NCBI GenBank assembly: GCA_017421045.1
Contig: JAFQMC010000028.1
Span: 1-37,977 of the forward strand
Direction: 5' to 3'
Origin: Clostridia bacterium
GTDB taxonomy: Bacteria > Bacillota > Clostridia > Oscillospirales > Acutalibacteraceae
DNA length: 37,977 nt
Below are positions 7,960 to 16,326 of this stretch, one piece after another (position 1 is the first letter of the stretch; each line of letters starts with the position of its first letter). A program made the translations under genes and the position numbers. The notes under the pieces are model-generated. The model made no database searches. It was not told where the DNA came from and worked only from the letters and a program-made list of their open reading frames with translations.

Positions 7960-7989
7960 TAGTTTAATCTTATTATGAGGTGGATATAT

Positions 7990-8934
7990 ATGAAAAAAGA
8001 TTTTGTTATTATATCGGACTCAGCCTGCGACCTTAACAAGGAGCTGAGAGACCGTTTCGGAGTAGCCGACTATGTTCCCGGTCACGTTATCTGGCCTGAC
8101 GGCTCAGACCATCTGGCAGACCTTGACTGGAAAGACATTTCTCCCGACGATTATTTCACAATGATAAGCGACAAGAAGAATGTTTTCTCGACAGGTACCC
8201 CCAGCATCGCCGATGTTATGGACTGCTATGAGAAGTATCTCTCTCAGGGACAGGATGTCCTCGCAATTGTTCTGTCTACCGGCATCAGCGGTACCTACGG
8301 AGTATTTGTGACAGCAGCAAATGAGCTTAAGGACAAATATCCTGACAGAAAGATTGTTGTTGTTGACTCTCTGCGTTACTCCACATCTCTGGCACTTCTG
8401 TGTATGTATGCAGCAGGCCTGCGCAACATGGGCAAGTCTGTTGACGAGGTAGCACAGTGGGTAGAGGAGAACAAGCACTGCGTTCACCAGATTGGCTGGA
8501 TGGATGACCTGTTCTACTGCAAGCGTATGGGCAGAGTTTCCAACGTTGCCGCAGTTATGGGTACACTCGTAGGCATCAAGGCGATGGCAGACTTTAACGA
8601 GGAAGGCAAGAACTACGTTATCGGCAAAACCCGCGGATACAACAACGCCTACACCGCCTGTGTTGAGTATATGAAGGCAACTATCCTCAATCCTGAGACA
8701 CAGATTATCTTCATAGCTCAGACCCTCCGCAAGAAAGAAGCAGAGGAGCTCAGAGCAAAGATTCAGGAAGAGCTTAATCCCAAGGAGATTATCATGACAA
8801 CCATCGGTCCCTCCTGCGGAACCGCAATCGGCCCCGGCTTTGTGGCTGCATTCTACTTCGGCAGAAAGGTCACCAAGGGTCTGGAGAAAGAACAGCAGAT
8901 CTTCGAGAAAATCCTCAAGACCAAGTGCAAATAA
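7990..8934 (+). CDS. DegV family fatty-acid-binding protein
   Basis: A 314-aa DegV-family protein. Family members (for example FakB) bind a single fatty acid, and some present it to a fatty-acid kinase. Visible hallmarks are the N-terminal DSACDL, FSTGTPS near residue 70 and LSTGISGTYG near residue 95, which form the lipid-binding pocket, plus KRMGRVSN and the C-terminal GPSCGTAIGPG. An in-frame ATG at 7975 lies before and overlaps the GAGGTGG ribosome-binding site, so the ATG at 7990 is chosen. The gene is monocistronic, with its own promoter and terminator. No FakA-type kinase gene is present here; the lipid ligand is unknown. Confidence 0.9.
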   Translation: MKKDFVIISDSACDLNKELRDRFGVADYVPGHVIWPDGSDHLADLDWKDISPDDYFTMISDKKNVFSTGTPSIADVMDCYEKYLSQGQDVLAIVLSTGISGTYGVFVTAANELKDKYPDRKIVVVDSLRYSTSLALLCMYAAGLRNMGKSVDEVAQWVEENKHCVHQIGWMDDLFYCKRMGRVSNVAAVMGTLVGIKAMADFNEEGKNYVIGKTRGYNNAYTACVEYMKATILNPETQIIFIAQTLRKKEAEELRAKIQEELNPKEIIMTTIGPSCGTAIGPGFVAAFYFGRKVTKGLEKEQQIFEKILKTKCK

Positions 8935-8958
8935 TTTAAAATAATCCATATAATACAA

Positions 8959-8989
8959 AAAGCCCACAGCGCAGGATGCTGTGGGCTTT
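8959..8989 (+). terminator. Terminator of the DegV gene
   Basis: AAAGCCCACAGC pairs perfectly with GCTGTGGGCTTT around a short loop, 24 bp after the stop codon. Confidence 0.85.
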
Positions 8990-9117
8990 GCTATATGCGA
9001 AAACAGGTAGTGGCAGAGCAAGCAAATAAGCAGGTGAGAAATCTTGTCACAGTGTACAAAAGGGAAATCTTTCCTTTGTGCAACAGGACAAAAATTCACC
9101 ACCGAAAGCGAAATTTG

Positions 9118-9147
9118 TTGACGTGAGAATTTTCTGCGTGGTATAAT
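9118..9147 (+). promoter_or_regulatory. Promoter of the three-gene dockerin cluster (TTGACG-18-TATAAT)
   Basis: TTGACG at 9118-9123, 18-bp spacer, TATAAT at 9142-9147. The leader contains a short hairpin (9154-9176, GGGT..ATAG / CTAT..ACCC). No further promoter is obvious before the second or third gene, which favours one transcript. Confidence 0.75.
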
Positions 9148-9220
9148 TTCATTGGGTGGATAGTTTTTCTATACCCATCTGCTCCTGCAGACAGAATCAG
9201 AATTTGCATGAGGTGATATT

Positions 9221-9943
9221 ATGAAGAAGATTTTATATTTAATGTGTATTGTGTTCCTGTGTTGCACTATTTTTGCGACCTCGGTTGTATCGGCTGCTGA
9301 AATAACAGGCGTTAAGGAAATAGCTGCAACAGAAATCTACACAACTGCGCCGATTTACACTTCCCCTCCCGAGCCTACCATTGCCGGATATGGCGGGGAG
9401 TACGAGGAGCTTTTTGTGAAACGATTGGAACTGAACTGGACAGAGAATGGATGGAGCGACATATATAATTACGAGGAGCTCTTTTATTATCACGGCGACG
9501 ACACCGCAGATATTGATGAAGCAACTCCAAAGTATGTTTTGGTCAAAGCGGCAAGTCCGAATGCTCTAAAAATAGAAGTCTTCGAAAGAATCGGAGAATA
9601 TATGGTTTTCTCTCCTGCTTATTATATTCCTTATAGCCTTGCATATTATATCTATGTTCCGTCAGAGGATAAAATCTATACAATAGAAGAAGCTTATTAT
9701 GCCGATATCGAGGGAATAGACTATGCTTTTACCAACAGCGGAATTAATGCAGTTCTTATCGGTGATTCTGATGGCAACGGAACACTGAATGTAAAAGATG
9801 CCACTATGATTCAGAAACACCTTGCAGGACTTGAGGTTGAGTGGGGAGTTAGCGGATCAAGGCTTGATTTTGTTCAGGATGATGTGCTTAACATCAAAGA
9901 CGCCACAGCGATTCAGAAACATATCGCAGGACTTGAATACTAA
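9221..9943 (+). CDS. Small secreted dockerin protein, copy 1 of 3
   Basis: A 240-aa protein with a signal peptide (residues 1-26, cleavage after VVSAA), a short Pro/Thr segment, an unrecognised domain at about 60-170, and a C-terminal dockerin at about 177-240. The unknown domain has the pattern YEELFYYH, then YVLVKA, then a Tyr-rich stretch with YYIYVPSEDKIYTIEEA and a final IDYAF. The first dockerin loop (DSDGNGTLNVKDAT) is a complete calcium site; the second (DFVQDDVLNIKDAT) is degenerate. The ATG follows GAGGTG. Copies 2 and 3 share the same layout and ordered motifs. I do not recognise the domain; a role as a cell-surface or complex-associated module is inferred only from export and dockerin. 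Confidence 0.88.
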   Translation: MKKILYLMCIVFLCCTIFATSVVSAAEITGVKEIAATEIYTTAPIYTSPPEPTIAGYGGEYEELFVKRLELNWTENGWSDIYNYEELFYYHGDDTADIDEATPKYVLVKAASPNALKIEVFERIGEYMVFSPAYYIPYSLAYYIYVPSEDKIYTIEEAYYADIEGIDYAFTNSGINAVLIGDSDGNGTLNVKDATMIQKHLAGLEVEWGVSGSRLDFVQDDVLNIKDATAIQKHIAGLEY

Positions 9944-9988
9944 TCCTCTGAATTTTAAAAGATAGGATTTAATAAACGAGGTGATATT

Positions 9989-10651
9989 ATGAAGAAAATA
10001 TTATGCGTAACACTGGCGGTAGCAATGTTGCTGTTAAGTGTATTGTCTGTTTCGGCAGGGGTTGGTACCGATGCAACACCAACCTATGAGGAAATAATCC
10101 TTGAAAAGTTAAATCCTCCGTACACAGACCCCTATCAGTATGAATACAAAGAACTATATTCGTACCACAGCAGCCCCGCAACTGCAGACGAAGCAACCCC
10201 TGACTATGTATTGGTGTTTATGAACACAGGTAATTTTGGTCCACTATATTCTTGCGGTGTTTTCGGGGACTATGTTGTGAGAGAACGGAATGATTATTCT
10301 CCCTACGAGCTGGGTTATTATGTCTATCGTCCCGCCGAAGATGAGCTTTATACCCTCCGCGAGGCTTGGAATGAAAACCCCGAGGAGATAAATCAGGCCT
10401 TCATCGACGGAGCCTTAGGAGAACTGATTGGTGATGTTGACAAGGATAACGTCCTCTCCGTAAAAGATGCAACAAAAATCCAGAAGTGTATTGCAAGAAT
10501 CGAAGATTTCGATTCGGAAGATGAGATTAGTGGATATACCGATGATGAGACCGAGACTTGCGATTACATCTCCGACTTCAACCGCGACGGAGTAAGAAAC
10601 ATCAAAGATGCCACAGCTATTCAGAAACATATCGCAGGGCTTGAATATTAA
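9989..10651 (+). CDS. Small secreted dockerin protein, copy 2 of 3
   Basis: A 220-aa paralogue of its neighbours, 45 nt downstream of copy 1. Residues 1-23 are a signal peptide. The unknown domain carries YKELYSYH, ATPDYVLVF, YSPYELGYYVYRPAEDELYT and INQAF in the same order. In the C-terminal dockerin the first calcium loop (DVDKDNVLSVKDAT) is less complete and the second (DFNRDGVRNIKDAT) is canonical, the reverse of copy 1. The last 50 bp are nearly identical in DNA to the same region of copy 1. The start has a GAGGTG site. Function unknown. Confidence 0.88.
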   Translation: MKKILCVTLAVAMLLLSVLSVSAGVGTDATPTYEEIILEKLNPPYTDPYQYEYKELYSYHSSPATADEATPDYVLVFMNTGNFGPLYSCGVFGDYVVRERNDYSPYELGYYVYRPAEDELYTLREAWNENPEEINQAFIDGALGELIGDVDKDNVLSVKDATKIQKCIARIEDFDSEDEISGYTDDETETCDYISDFNRDGVRNIKDATAIQKHIAGLEY

Positions 10652-10686
10652 TCCTTTGGGATTTAGGAGTATTCAGAGGTGATTCT

Positions 10687-11304
10687 ATGAAAAAATTAAC
10701 GGTCACAGTTACAACCTTATTATTCGCTCTGCTTTTTCTTACAGGATTGACCATATTTGCAACTGACGGCAACACCAAATATGAAAGCATTATTACAAAC
10801 CACATACAGCTTTCTGAGGATTACTGTTACGAAGAATTATTTGAATATCACGTCACGGAACAACTTAATTCTGACTATGTGCTGATAAAAGCACACGAAA
10901 GCGTTGTTCCTGATATTCTTGTTTCAAGCGACTTCGGCGGTTATAGAATCATCACGGGCTCTTATTCACCCTATGAGCATGGGTACTACATATACATTCC
11001 AGCATCAGACAAACTTTACACTTTGGAAGAAGCATATGATGCAGATATAACAGACATAGAAGAAGCATTTCGTTATCTTAACGGTACTGCGGTTGTATTA
11101 ATGGGTGATGCAGACGGCAACTTTGAGTTGAACATTAAAGATGCCACTATGATACAGAAACATGTTGCAAATCTGGTGAACCTAAACGAATTTCATAAAG
11201 AAAGTTACATAGGTTATGACGCTTGCGATTTTACAGATGACTGCCAATTGAATATCAAAGATGCCACGGCTATCCAGAAACATATCGCAGGGATTCCTGT
11301 TTAA
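10687..11304 (+). CDS. Small secreted dockerin protein, copy 3 of 3
   Basis: A 205-aa third paralogue, 35 nt after copy 2, with a signal peptide (about residues 1-25, ending IFA). The unknown domain has CYEELFEYH, SDYVLIKA, YSPYEHGYYIYIPASDKLYT and IEEAF. The dockerin loops are DADGNFELNIKDAT and DFTDDCQLNIKDAT; both are imperfect calcium sites. This copy is the shortest, mainly through a smaller spacer after the signal peptide. A bidirectional terminator follows at 11336. Confidence 0.87.
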   Translation: MKKLTVTVTTLLFALLFLTGLTIFATDGNTKYESIITNHIQLSEDYCYEELFEYHVTEQLNSDYVLIKAHESVVPDILVSSDFGGYRIITGSYSPYEHGYYIYIPASDKLYTLEEAYDADITDIEEAFRYLNGTAVVLMGDADGNFELNIKDATMIQKHVANLVNLNEFHKESYIGYDACDFTDDCQLNIKDATAIQKHIAGIPV

Positions 11305-11335
11305 TTCTTGTTGATTGATTTAATACCCGATTACA

Positions 11336-11364
11336 AAAGGCGACGAGTTCAGCTCGTCGCCTTT
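11336..11364. terminator. Bidirectional terminator between the dockerin trio and the phosphopantetheinyl transferase
   Basis: AAAGGCGACGAG pairs with CTCGTCGCCTTT across a 5-nt loop, with A and T tracts on either side. It sits between convergent genes and can serve both. Confidence 0.88.
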
Positions 11365-11368
11365 GTTG

Positions 11369-11995
11369 TTATCTGTCGTTGTTTTCTTTTATAGCCGAGA
11401 GGATGTATTCATCCTCGTCTTGGCAAAAAAGCTTCAGGTTTGAGAGCAGGGTGCGTTTTATCCCGTTTTTGTCTGCAACGGAGATGCTTTCCAGTCCTCC
11501 TGCGAGTCCCTTGCCTGTGTATTTGAGATACGCTTCTTTCGCGGTCCATATCTGCAGAAATCTGCGGTCTGTGTATTCGTTGGTGACTTGCTTGTCACCG
11601 CCTGCAAAAACGTAGTCGAGTTCTTCTTCGGTGCAGACCCGCCTGATGAGATTTGCATCTGCTTTTCTCGGAACTTCTATGTCGATTCCAACAGGAGAGC
11701 TGTCCACCGCACAAGCGATGAAGTCTCCGCTGTGGCTCAGATTGAAGTGTGCTCTTTTGTCTGCAAGCTCCGGTTTTCCCTTTTCGCTTGTGACAAATTC
11801 AAGCTCCGACTTTTCACATCGGCAGAACGCACACAGCATATCCGTGAGCATAATCCATGCGAATACGCAGAGCTTTCTGTCCCGCTCAGATTTATATCTG
11901 TCGGCTTTTTCCTGACGGCTTCGGGGAATGTTCAGATAAGCTTTCTCATAGTCCTTGTCGGTGTAGGAGGCTATGTTCTCTATGCGGTAAATCAT
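11369..11995 (-). CDS. 4'-phosphopantetheinyl transferase, Sfp type
   Basis: A 208-aa enzyme that moves phosphopantetheine from CoA onto a conserved Ser of carrier proteins. Family motifs are present: FNLSHSGD (residues 84-91), VGIDIE (102-107, metal-binding Asp105 and Glu107) and WTAKEAYLK (150-158, catalytic Glu154 and Lys153/158). The length fits Sfp/AcpT rather than the short AcpS. Its ATG overlaps the stop of the esterase gene by 4 nt (ATGA). Likely substrates are the two carrier domains encoded at 14377 (C-terminus) and 19283; this is inferred from proximity. Confidence 0.93.
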   Translation of the reverse strand: MIYRIENIASYTDKDYEKAYLNIPRSRQEKADRYKSERDRKLCVFAWIMLTDMLCAFCRCEKSELEFVTSEKGKPELADKRAHFNLSHSGDFIACAVDSSPVGIDIEVPRKADANLIRRVCTEEELDYVFAGGDKQVTNEYTDRRFLQIWTAKEAYLKYTGKGLAGGLESISVADKNGIKRTLLSNLKLFCQDEDEYILSAIKENNDR

Positions 11996-13068
11996 AGGGA
12001 GCGGATATCCTGCGCGATTTCAAGCAGGGCATCTTGTGCCTGAGGCAGATAGCCAAGCTTTTCGGCAAAGGCATGGAACACACCTCTGTATCGTATGCAT
12101 CTTACGTCTGCTCCCGTTTCTCGGAGTTTTCTTGCAAAAACCTCACCCTGAGGACGGAGTCCGTCGTACTCTGCGGTGATGACGGTGGTCTTGGGTGCGC
12201 TCTTTATCTCGGCTCTCAGGGGGCTGACTCTGGGGTCGGAGCAAAGCTGGCGGTTTTCGCCTAAATACATAAAGCCGATAGACATCATAAATTCCTCGTC
12301 GCCTTTTCCGTCGCTGCGACCCAGCCTGAGTCTGGGAACGATGATTTCTCTCTCCTCCTTTGGAATGTCGAAATCTTCTTCTCGCCACGGAACAGCTTCG
12401 TCAGCTACATCCATCAGCACGCAGGGGTACAGAAGTCCCATATAGCTTATGCGTCTTTTTTCATCGTTCAGTGCAACTGCAGCGGCAATGCCTGCACCGG
12501 CACTGTCACCGCTTATGCATATTTTGTTTCGGTCGATACCGAGTTTTTCTGCGTTGTTGTATACATAGTCCAGTGTCTCAAAGCAGTCGTTGAGTCCAAG
12601 AGGGAAGGGCATCTCGGGTGCGAGGGAGTACTCGATGTTGTAAACGACGCAGTCGGCTTCTTCGCAGATGTATTTGCACAGATTTTCCATGAACTGTGCA
12701 GACCCTGCAAAGAAACTTCCGCCGTGGATATACAGCAAAGCGGCGGAATGTCCCGCGGTGTTTGAGCGGCGGAGTCTGTACTCCCACACGTCGAAGCTGT
12801 GACCGTTGCTTTCAAGGGTCAGCTTGTCGGTGAGCACTGCCTTTGTGTTGAGATTAAGAGCGGGAAATCCTGTGGCATCTCTGTGGTCCTGCAGAGTCAC
12901 GGCAGGCTTGTAGTTTTGCGCTGCCTTGAAAAACAAGGCTTTTTCTCTGGGGTCAAGCCCTGAGGGGATTCCCTCGGGTATTGATTTCAGCACGATGTCG
13001 GTGCCGTATATTTCTGTCCTGTCTGTATTCTTGAAGGTTTCCAGAAGCTCAGGATTGTAGTTTATCAT
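11992..13068 (-). CDS. HSL-family esterase/acetyl hydrolase (alpha/beta hydrolase fold 3)
   Basis: A 358-aa predicted cytoplasmic esterase or deacylase. It has the HGG oxyanion motif (residues 115-117, LLYIHGGSFF), the nucleophile elbow GDSAG with Ser189, Asp302 (TAEYDGLRP) and His332 (GVFHAFAEK). The reading frame stays open further upstream, into the glycosyltransferase gene, but the ATG at 13068 has an upstream AAAGG and gives an intergenic gap of 26 nt, so it is preferred. It is the middle gene of a three-gene operon. In an acyl-biosynthesis setting it could trim or release an acyl product; the substrate is unknown. Confidence 0.87.
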   Translation of the reverse strand: MINYNPELLETFKNTDRTEIYGTDIVLKSIPEGIPSGLDPREKALFFKAAQNYKPAVTLQDHRDATGFPALNLNTKAVLTDKLTLESNGHSFDVWEYRLRRSNTAGHSAALLYIHGGSFFAGSAQFMENLCKYICEEADCVVYNIEYSLAPEMPFPLGLNDCFETLDYVYNNAEKLGIDRNKICISGDSAGAGIAAAVALNDEKRRISYMGLLYPCVLMDVADEAVPWREEDFDIPKEEREIIVPRLRLGRSDGKGDEEFMMSIGFMYLGENRQLCSDPRVSPLRAEIKSAPKTTVITAEYDGLRPQGEVFARKLRETGADVRCIRYRGVFHAFAEKLGYLPQAQDALLEIAQDIRSL

Positions 13069-13094
13069 CAAATCAGCCTTTCGGTTAGGTTTTG

Positions 13095-14105
13095 TTACAT
13101 AGAGGCAATGGCTTTCAGCAGAAAATACTCTGCAACCACCACAAGTCCCACAGTTACCACATAGCAAATAAACAAGGGGACCACAGGGAGCAGGGAATGA
13201 AGCAGGAACATAACCAGCATATAGAGAATAAATCTGATTATAGCCAGAAAGAAAAGCCTGCGTTCACAGCGGAAATTGAATCCGTGATACCATACAAAGC
13301 GGTTCAGTACCCAGCTCAGCATAGCACTCGACACGCTGGTAGAGTATACAATATATGCCCAGTGTTCCCAGCCCGTTAAAAAGCTTGCAATGAGTATCAG
13401 GTACAAGGACACAAGAAAAGCGATGATGCTTGCCATAGATGAGACGAAAATCCGTTTGTGGATTCTCAGGGTATCAAGGACGGGGTTGAAGTGGGAGGAG
13501 CTGTTGTCGTCGATATAGATTGTCTCGATGGGGATTGTGTCGATTCTTATTCTCTGCTTCACTGCGAAGATGAGCATATTCATTTCGTACTCGTAGCGGT
13601 TGCCGCCAATGCGGAGCATCCACTCAATATGCTCAGTTGAGAATCCCCTGAGTCCTGTCTGATTGTCGCTGAGATAGCATCCGCTTGCAATGGTGAAGAT
13701 GAATCGGGACAAGCTGTTGCCGAATCTTGAGCGCAGGGGTGCGTCCTTGGTGAGGGTACGGGTACCGAGAATAAAGCTTCTGCCTGTGTGAAGCTCGCTA
13801 CATATGTTTATAATGTCGTGGAGTGAATGCTGTCCGTCTGCGTCTGCGGTGATGAAGTATCTGCAGTCGGGGTAAATCTCCGAAAGCCTCTCCATACCGT
13901 ATCTCAGGGCATAGCCTTTGCCGTGGTTTTTCGGATAGGACAACACCTCGGCATCTCCTGAGACTTTCTGAAAAATATCCTTGTACTCCTCGCCACTGCC
14001 GTCGTCAATAATGAGTATGTCAAATCCCTCATGCCTGAGCTGACCGACAGTTTCAAGCATAAGGTGGTTGGGTTTATATGCAGGTATCATAATAACTGTA
14101 TCCAT
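13095..14105 (-). CDS. Membrane glycosyltransferase: GT2 domain fused to GtrA-like domain
   Basis: A 336-aa protein. Residues 1-215 form a GT2 domain of the dolichyl/polyprenyl-phosphate hexose synthase type, with DDGSG (34-38) and the metal/nucleotide-binding DADG (88-91), then NQTGLRGFS. Residues about 220-336 contain four hydrophobic helices of the GtrA type. Such fusions make polyprenyl-phosphate sugars or pass sugars across the membrane. A GTG start seven codons upstream is possible, but AAAGGAAG lies just before the ATG at 14105. First gene of the minus-strand operon with the esterase and the phosphopantetheinyl transferase. It suggests that the product of the locus may be glycosylated or membrane-bound; this is inference. 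Confidence 0.88.
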   Translation of the reverse strand: MDTVIMIPAYKPNHLMLETVGQLRHEGFDILIIDDGSGEEYKDIFQKVSGDAEVLSYPKNHGKGYALRYGMERLSEIYPDCRYFITADADGQHSLHDIINICSELHTGRSFILGTRTLTKDAPLRSRFGNSLSRFIFTIASGCYLSDNQTGLRGFSTEHIEWMLRIGGNRYEYEMNMLIFAVKQRIRIDTIPIETIYIDDNSSSHFNPVLDTLRIHKRIFVSSMASIIAFLVSLYLILIASFLTGWEHWAYIVYSTSVSSAMLSWVLNRFVWYHGFNFRCERRLFFLAIIRFILYMLVMFLLHSLLPVVPLFICYVVTVGLVVVAEYFLLKAIASM

Positions 14106-14147
14106 AGCATATCTTCCTTTTGACACGGGTAAACATTCTAACTATAA

Positions 14148-14176
14148 ATTATAAGTTATTTCCCTGCCTTTTGCAA
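14148..14176 (-). promoter_or_regulatory. Promoter of the glycosyltransferase operon (TTGCAA-17-TATAAT)
   Basis: On the minus strand TTGCAA (14171-14176), 17-bp spacer, TATAAT (14148-14153), about 43 bp before the start codon. Confidence 0.72.
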
Positions 14177-14289
14177 TAAAATATTCCTTATTTTTGCATA
14201 AAAGACGGATTATCTGCAAAAGCATCCTCTGTATGCAGTATGTGGGACCGAAAATATCAGAAAACATCTTTGGAATATTTTAACGAATG

Positions 14290-14318
14290 TTGACTAATAT
14301 CCGTTGATATGCTATTCT
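14290..14318 (+). promoter_or_regulatory. Promoter of the acyl-biosynthesis operon (TTGACT-17-TATTCT)
   Basis: TTGACT at 14290-14295 and TATTCT at 14313-14318, 17 bp apart. It is divergent from the promoter at 14148-14176. The -35 lies in a TGTTGAC element that matches one half of the MarR operator at 20045, but the second half is not conserved. Confidence 0.65.
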
Positions 14319-14376
14319 TTTATTAATTGTTTCGGTGTTTGTTGTGTGATGTATTTGTAACAAGGAGGTATTCTCT

Positions 14377-16296
14377 GTGGTCTTTTGGAAAGAAGAACTC
14401 GAAGAACTTTCAAAATCTCAGCGTAGTTTTTCCGATATATACAGAATCATGCAGGAAAGATTCAGAGACGAGATATTTGCCGAAGAGTACAAAGACGGCG
14501 AGATAATCCGCACCTCCTACAGAGAACTGTTTGAAGGAGTTGAGTCCACAGCGGCAGCTCTGAGCTGTATGTACCCCGATTCATGCAACAAATTTATCGC
14601 TATCAGAATGGCAAACTCCACCCTGTGGGTTAAGTGTTTCTTCGGTGCGCTTATGGCGGGCATGCGTCCTGTGCTCATAAACACCCGTCTGGATGAAGAG
14701 AGTGTTGAATATGTGCTGAAGACGTCGGGTGCCGTCGCCGTGCTCACCGATGAGGAAACGGACAAAGTGGACTACATAAACGCAAACGGTTTTGAAAAGA
14801 AAGCTTTCGTTTCTCAAAAGTGGGCAGACGAGATTGTCCTCATGACATCGGGCACCACGGGAACTCCTAAAATGGTTATTTATGACGGAAGTGCCATGTG
14901 CGAACAGATACTTGTGTCGGGTTGGGTAGTAAAGCAGAATCCCACCATAAAATACGACAGAAGCCTCCATATCCGTCTTGTTGCACTTCTTCCTTTTTAT
15001 CATATTTTCGGACTCAGTACCACCCTGATGTGGTTTGGCTTTTTCGGCAGAACACTTCTGTTCCCTCCGGGGATGGATTCCGAGTCCATTCAGTTTACCT
15101 GTAAGGTGGGCCATGCCACACACTTCTTTGCCATACCTCTGGTGTGGAGCACTGCGGTGAGGAAGCTTTTGGCGCAGGCAAAACAACAGGGCAGAGCGGA
15201 TACTCTGCGCAAAGCTGTGAAGCTGTCAAATTCACTGCAGTCTGTTTTCCCGCGTTTCGGTGCCTTTGTGGCACGCAATATCCTTTTCAAATCCGTGAGA
15301 GAGCAGATGTTCGGCACAGACCTCAGGTTTTGTATCAGCGGAGGCGGATTTATCTCAGACGAGGTAGTGGAGATTATGAACGGCCTTGGCTATTCTCTCC
15401 ACTGCGGATACGGCATGACCGAGACGGGCATCACTTCGGTGGATTTGTCGCGGAAGGCTAAACACCGGAATCAGAATACCGTGGGCAGACCTTTCCCCAT
15501 TATCGACTACAAGATAAACAGCAAAGGCGAACTTTTGCTCAAAGGCGGCAACTTGTGCAGTGCCTTCCTCACGGAGAATGGTATAGTAGTAAGAAATAAA
15601 AATGAATATTTCAACACGGGAGATATGTGTTCCGTGGACAGTCGTGGGCGTTTCCTGCTTTTCGGCAGAAAGGACGACGTCATCATCGGAGAAAACGGAG
15701 AGAACATCAGCCCTGATATGATAGAACAGCGTATCTCGGTTCCCGGTGCGGTTTCCATGTGTGTTCTGGGACTTGATATTCTTGGCAATACCCGACCCGT
15801 GGCAGTGCTTCAGCTCAGAGAGAGCACAAGCCCCTATGAGAAGGCACGCATAGCTCAGAGAATTTTCAGCGCTATAGACGGTCTCCCTCTCACCGAGCGA
15901 CCTGCAAAGGTGTTTTTCACCTTCGCGGAGCTTCCCTCAAATCTTGGTAAGGTGAAGCGCTCTCAGCTTCGTAAAATGATTGATGACGGAGCAGTTATCT
16001 GCGAGGAGATGAAACGCCCCGAGTCGGATAATTTTGACAAGATATACGATGACAGCATAAAAATGTACCTTGATGATATCCGAGGGGTTTTCGCTCAGGT
16101 GCTGTCAAAGGATGTTTCAGAAATTTCCGCCGACTCTCATTTCATATATGATCTGGGCGGCGACAGCATGAGCTATTTCAATCTGGTTTCCTTGGTATCA
16201 AAGAAGTATTCGGTGGAAATCAAAATCGAACAGCAGAACTCTCTGTTCACTCCTCTGGATTTTGCAAGGGAGATAGCAGAGGGAGCAGATAAGTAA
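14377..16296 (+). CDS. AMP-dependent acyl ligase fused to a C-terminal acyl carrier domain
   Basis: A 639-aa two-domain protein. Residues 1 to about 535 form an ANL-superfamily adenylating enzyme: the phosphate loop TSGTTGTPK (157-165), the GYGMTETG motif, YFNTGDM and the hinge FGRKDD. It should activate a carboxylic acid as acyl-AMP and transfer it to a thiol. Residues about 555-639 form a carrier domain with the modification site in GGDSM (Ser597). The fusion implies loading in cis, like fatty acyl-AMP ligases or NRPS loading modules. The start is GTG at 14377, six bases after AAGGAGG, with no ATG of similar quality. First gene of an operon ending with the LRAT-like gene. Substrate chain length is unknown. 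Confidence 0.9.
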   Translation: MVFWKEELEELSKSQRSFSDIYRIMQERFRDEIFAEEYKDGEIIRTSYRELFEGVESTAAALSCMYPDSCNKFIAIRMANSTLWVKCFFGALMAGMRPVLINTRLDEESVEYVLKTSGAVAVLTDEETDKVDYINANGFEKKAFVSQKWADEIVLMTSGTTGTPKMVIYDGSAMCEQILVSGWVVKQNPTIKYDRSLHIRLVALLPFYHIFGLSTTLMWFGFFGRTLLFPPGMDSESIQFTCKVGHATHFFAIPLVWSTAVRKLLAQAKQQGRADTLRKAVKLSNSLQSVFPRFGAFVARNILFKSVREQMFGTDLRFCISGGGFISDEVVEIMNGLGYSLHCGYGMTETGITSVDLSRKAKHRNQNTVGRPFPIIDYKINSKGELLLKGGNLCSAFLTENGIVVRNKNEYFNTGDMCSVDSRGRFLLFGRKDDVIIGENGENISPDMIEQRISVPGAVSMCVLGLDILGNTRPVAVLQLRESTSPYEKARIAQRIFSAIDGLPLTERPAKVFFTFAELPSNLGKVKRSQLRKMIDDGAVICEEMKRPESDNFDKIYDDSIKMYLDDIRGVFAQVLSKDVSEISADSHFIYDLGGDSMSYFNLVSLVSKKYSVEIKIEQQNSLFTPLDFAREIAEGADK

Positions 16297-16326
16297 GATA
16301 TTTAGGATCTCTTGGGACGGATGGAT

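Noticed and set aside
8104..9102. 332-codon minus-strand open frame opposite the DegV gene
   Set aside because: Cys/Leu-rich antisense shadow of a clear DegV protein; it also runs across the DegV terminator.
13069..13167. Cys-rich N-terminal extension of the esterase
   Set aside because: It would lie inside the glycosyltransferase gene; a good start with ribosome-binding site exists at 13068.
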